Positions 63,093 through 64,000 of a stretch of 64,000 nt of DNA are shown piece by piece. The translations under genes were made by a program, and so were the position numbers. Under the pieces are notes generated by a model. The model did no database searches. It was given only the letters and a program-made list of their open reading frames with translations, and had not been told where the DNA came from. The DNA lies in NCBI RefSeq assembly GCF_036324505.1, contig NC_086356.1, forward strand, positions 11,646,244-11,710,243, in the 5' to 3' direction. Each line of letters begins with the position of its first letter. Within the stretch, counting starts at the first letter, position 1. Source of the stretch: Eleginops maclovinus (lineage: Eukaryota; Chordata; Actinopteri; Perciformes; Eleginopidae).

Positions 63093-64000
63093 TTAAGTTA
63101 TGTATAAATGAGCAATAAATGGCATTTGAATAAATAAACGGAGATCTAATAAAATACAGGATAAGGTAGCCCTCTATAGAGTTCCACAAATGAAAAGCAT
63201 TCTTCAAATGCTATCCTTTATGTCAAAAAGCAAAATAAATACATAAAATGAATCGAGTTATATGACTACGAATGAGTACAACTGACTTCCCTGTGCCCGT
63301 GTTTAAGCGTGTATGCATGTATTTGTCCCTCGTTTTCTTTTGTTCTTATTCTGCTGTCCCCTTTACATTGCCAGCAAAGGCGGACTGAATGCATTGGCCT
63401 TGGACGAGTCTTGAGAGTTTATTGATGCAGAGTGGTGATTCCCTAGGCTCTCCATCAAACTGCCGTGACAAACATGTCCAATTAATGCCAATGCACCAAT
63501 TAGTCTCACACATGACCCGCCATGAACCAGTAAAACCCCCTGCATTCATCATTTGGGTTGAAAGTTTTAAAACAGCTAATTTGAAAAGGCTAAATGCCTG
63601 TTATAGCAAAGCACACTCAGATTCAAACTACTGGATTTGGTTTAGAAATGTTGCCTTTGTACTGCCAGTCACAAAATGAGGCTCACCAAAAAACATGTCA
63701 TGTCGGGGGGGGGGCGGAAGCATTCCTGTAGGCTATTAAATAACAGCTCTATTATTGTAATTGTTCATTTTTTTTATACTATGTACTACTACCCAGCCAT
63801 TAAAGCTGACTTTCATAACCTTTTATAAAGTAAAACATGAGCTTGGGAACATCACAAGTAGTCATTAATAGTGGGTGTTAGGGTAAAAGCCACCAGCAGC
63901 CCACAATGTTGTCACATTATCTACAAGCATGAATAGTTTCTTAATTGCACTAAACGGCAAGGTTAACAGCAAGGTTATGAGAGACAGCTTTCCAGGTGGT

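Larger units (their letters stand above)
54193..64000 (+). other. astn1: astn1 intron, at least 9.8 kb, running off the window
   Basis: Starts at a GTCAGT donor. I looked for the expected next astrotactin segment (REEAML-type start and an NNGGC EGF motif) and did not see it. It contains a GGAT tetranucleotide tract (61398-61437) and a CA tract (63028-63092). It also has a run of ten Gs at about 63704-63713. Otherwise nothing was recognised. Confidence 0.65.

Overview
The window is vertebrate nuclear DNA, most likely from a teleost fish. It is AT-rich and almost entirely non-coding. It carries a very large CA microsatellite, tRNA-derived SINEs with fish-type bodies, and two Tc1-like transposons of a type common in fish genomes. 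No prokaryotic features (operons, Shine-Dalgarno sites, dense ORFs) are seen.

The one host gene I can support is an internal part of astrotactin-1 (astn1) on the + strand. Seven exons are visible: 8633-8785, 26365-26472, 29041-29187, 35121-35288, 49850-49934, 50879-50953 and 54055-54192. Each has AG/GT splice borders, and together they join in one reading frame (874 bp, about 291 codons). They encode the end of the cytoplasmic loop, the second hydrophobic (membrane) segment, the juxtamembrane ectodomain, an EGF-like cysteine module split across two exons, and the segment leading towards the downstream EGF and MACPF region. The start of the gene (signal peptide, first membrane segment) and its end (remaining EGF repeats, MACPF, FnIII and C-terminal domains) are not recognisable here and presumably lie outside the window.

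The rest is intron. Introns range from 0.9 kb (49935-50878) to 17.6 kb (8786-26364) and hold repeats. These include two minus-strand SINE copies with clear target-site duplications (about 5341-5525 and 32305-32469), a nested SINE composite (about 6590-7170), and a third SINE-like unit (about 48945-49131). There is also a roughly 0.7 kb non-autonomous DNA transposon (22743-23436), an inverted-repeat foldback unit (25829-26142), a probable MITE (53634-53950) and several microsatellites.

Two full-length Tc1-like elements (42912-44514 and 47009-48581) lie in the same orientation in the intron between exons 4 and 5. Copy 1 has an almost intact DD34E transposase. Copy 2 is broken by several indels. 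Both share the same stop at codon 14. I saw no tRNA gene, CRISPR array, independent host gene or clearly new biological system. The most interesting points are the shared transposase stop, the run of frame-neutral astn1 exons including the membrane-segment exon, and the structured non-autonomous elements.
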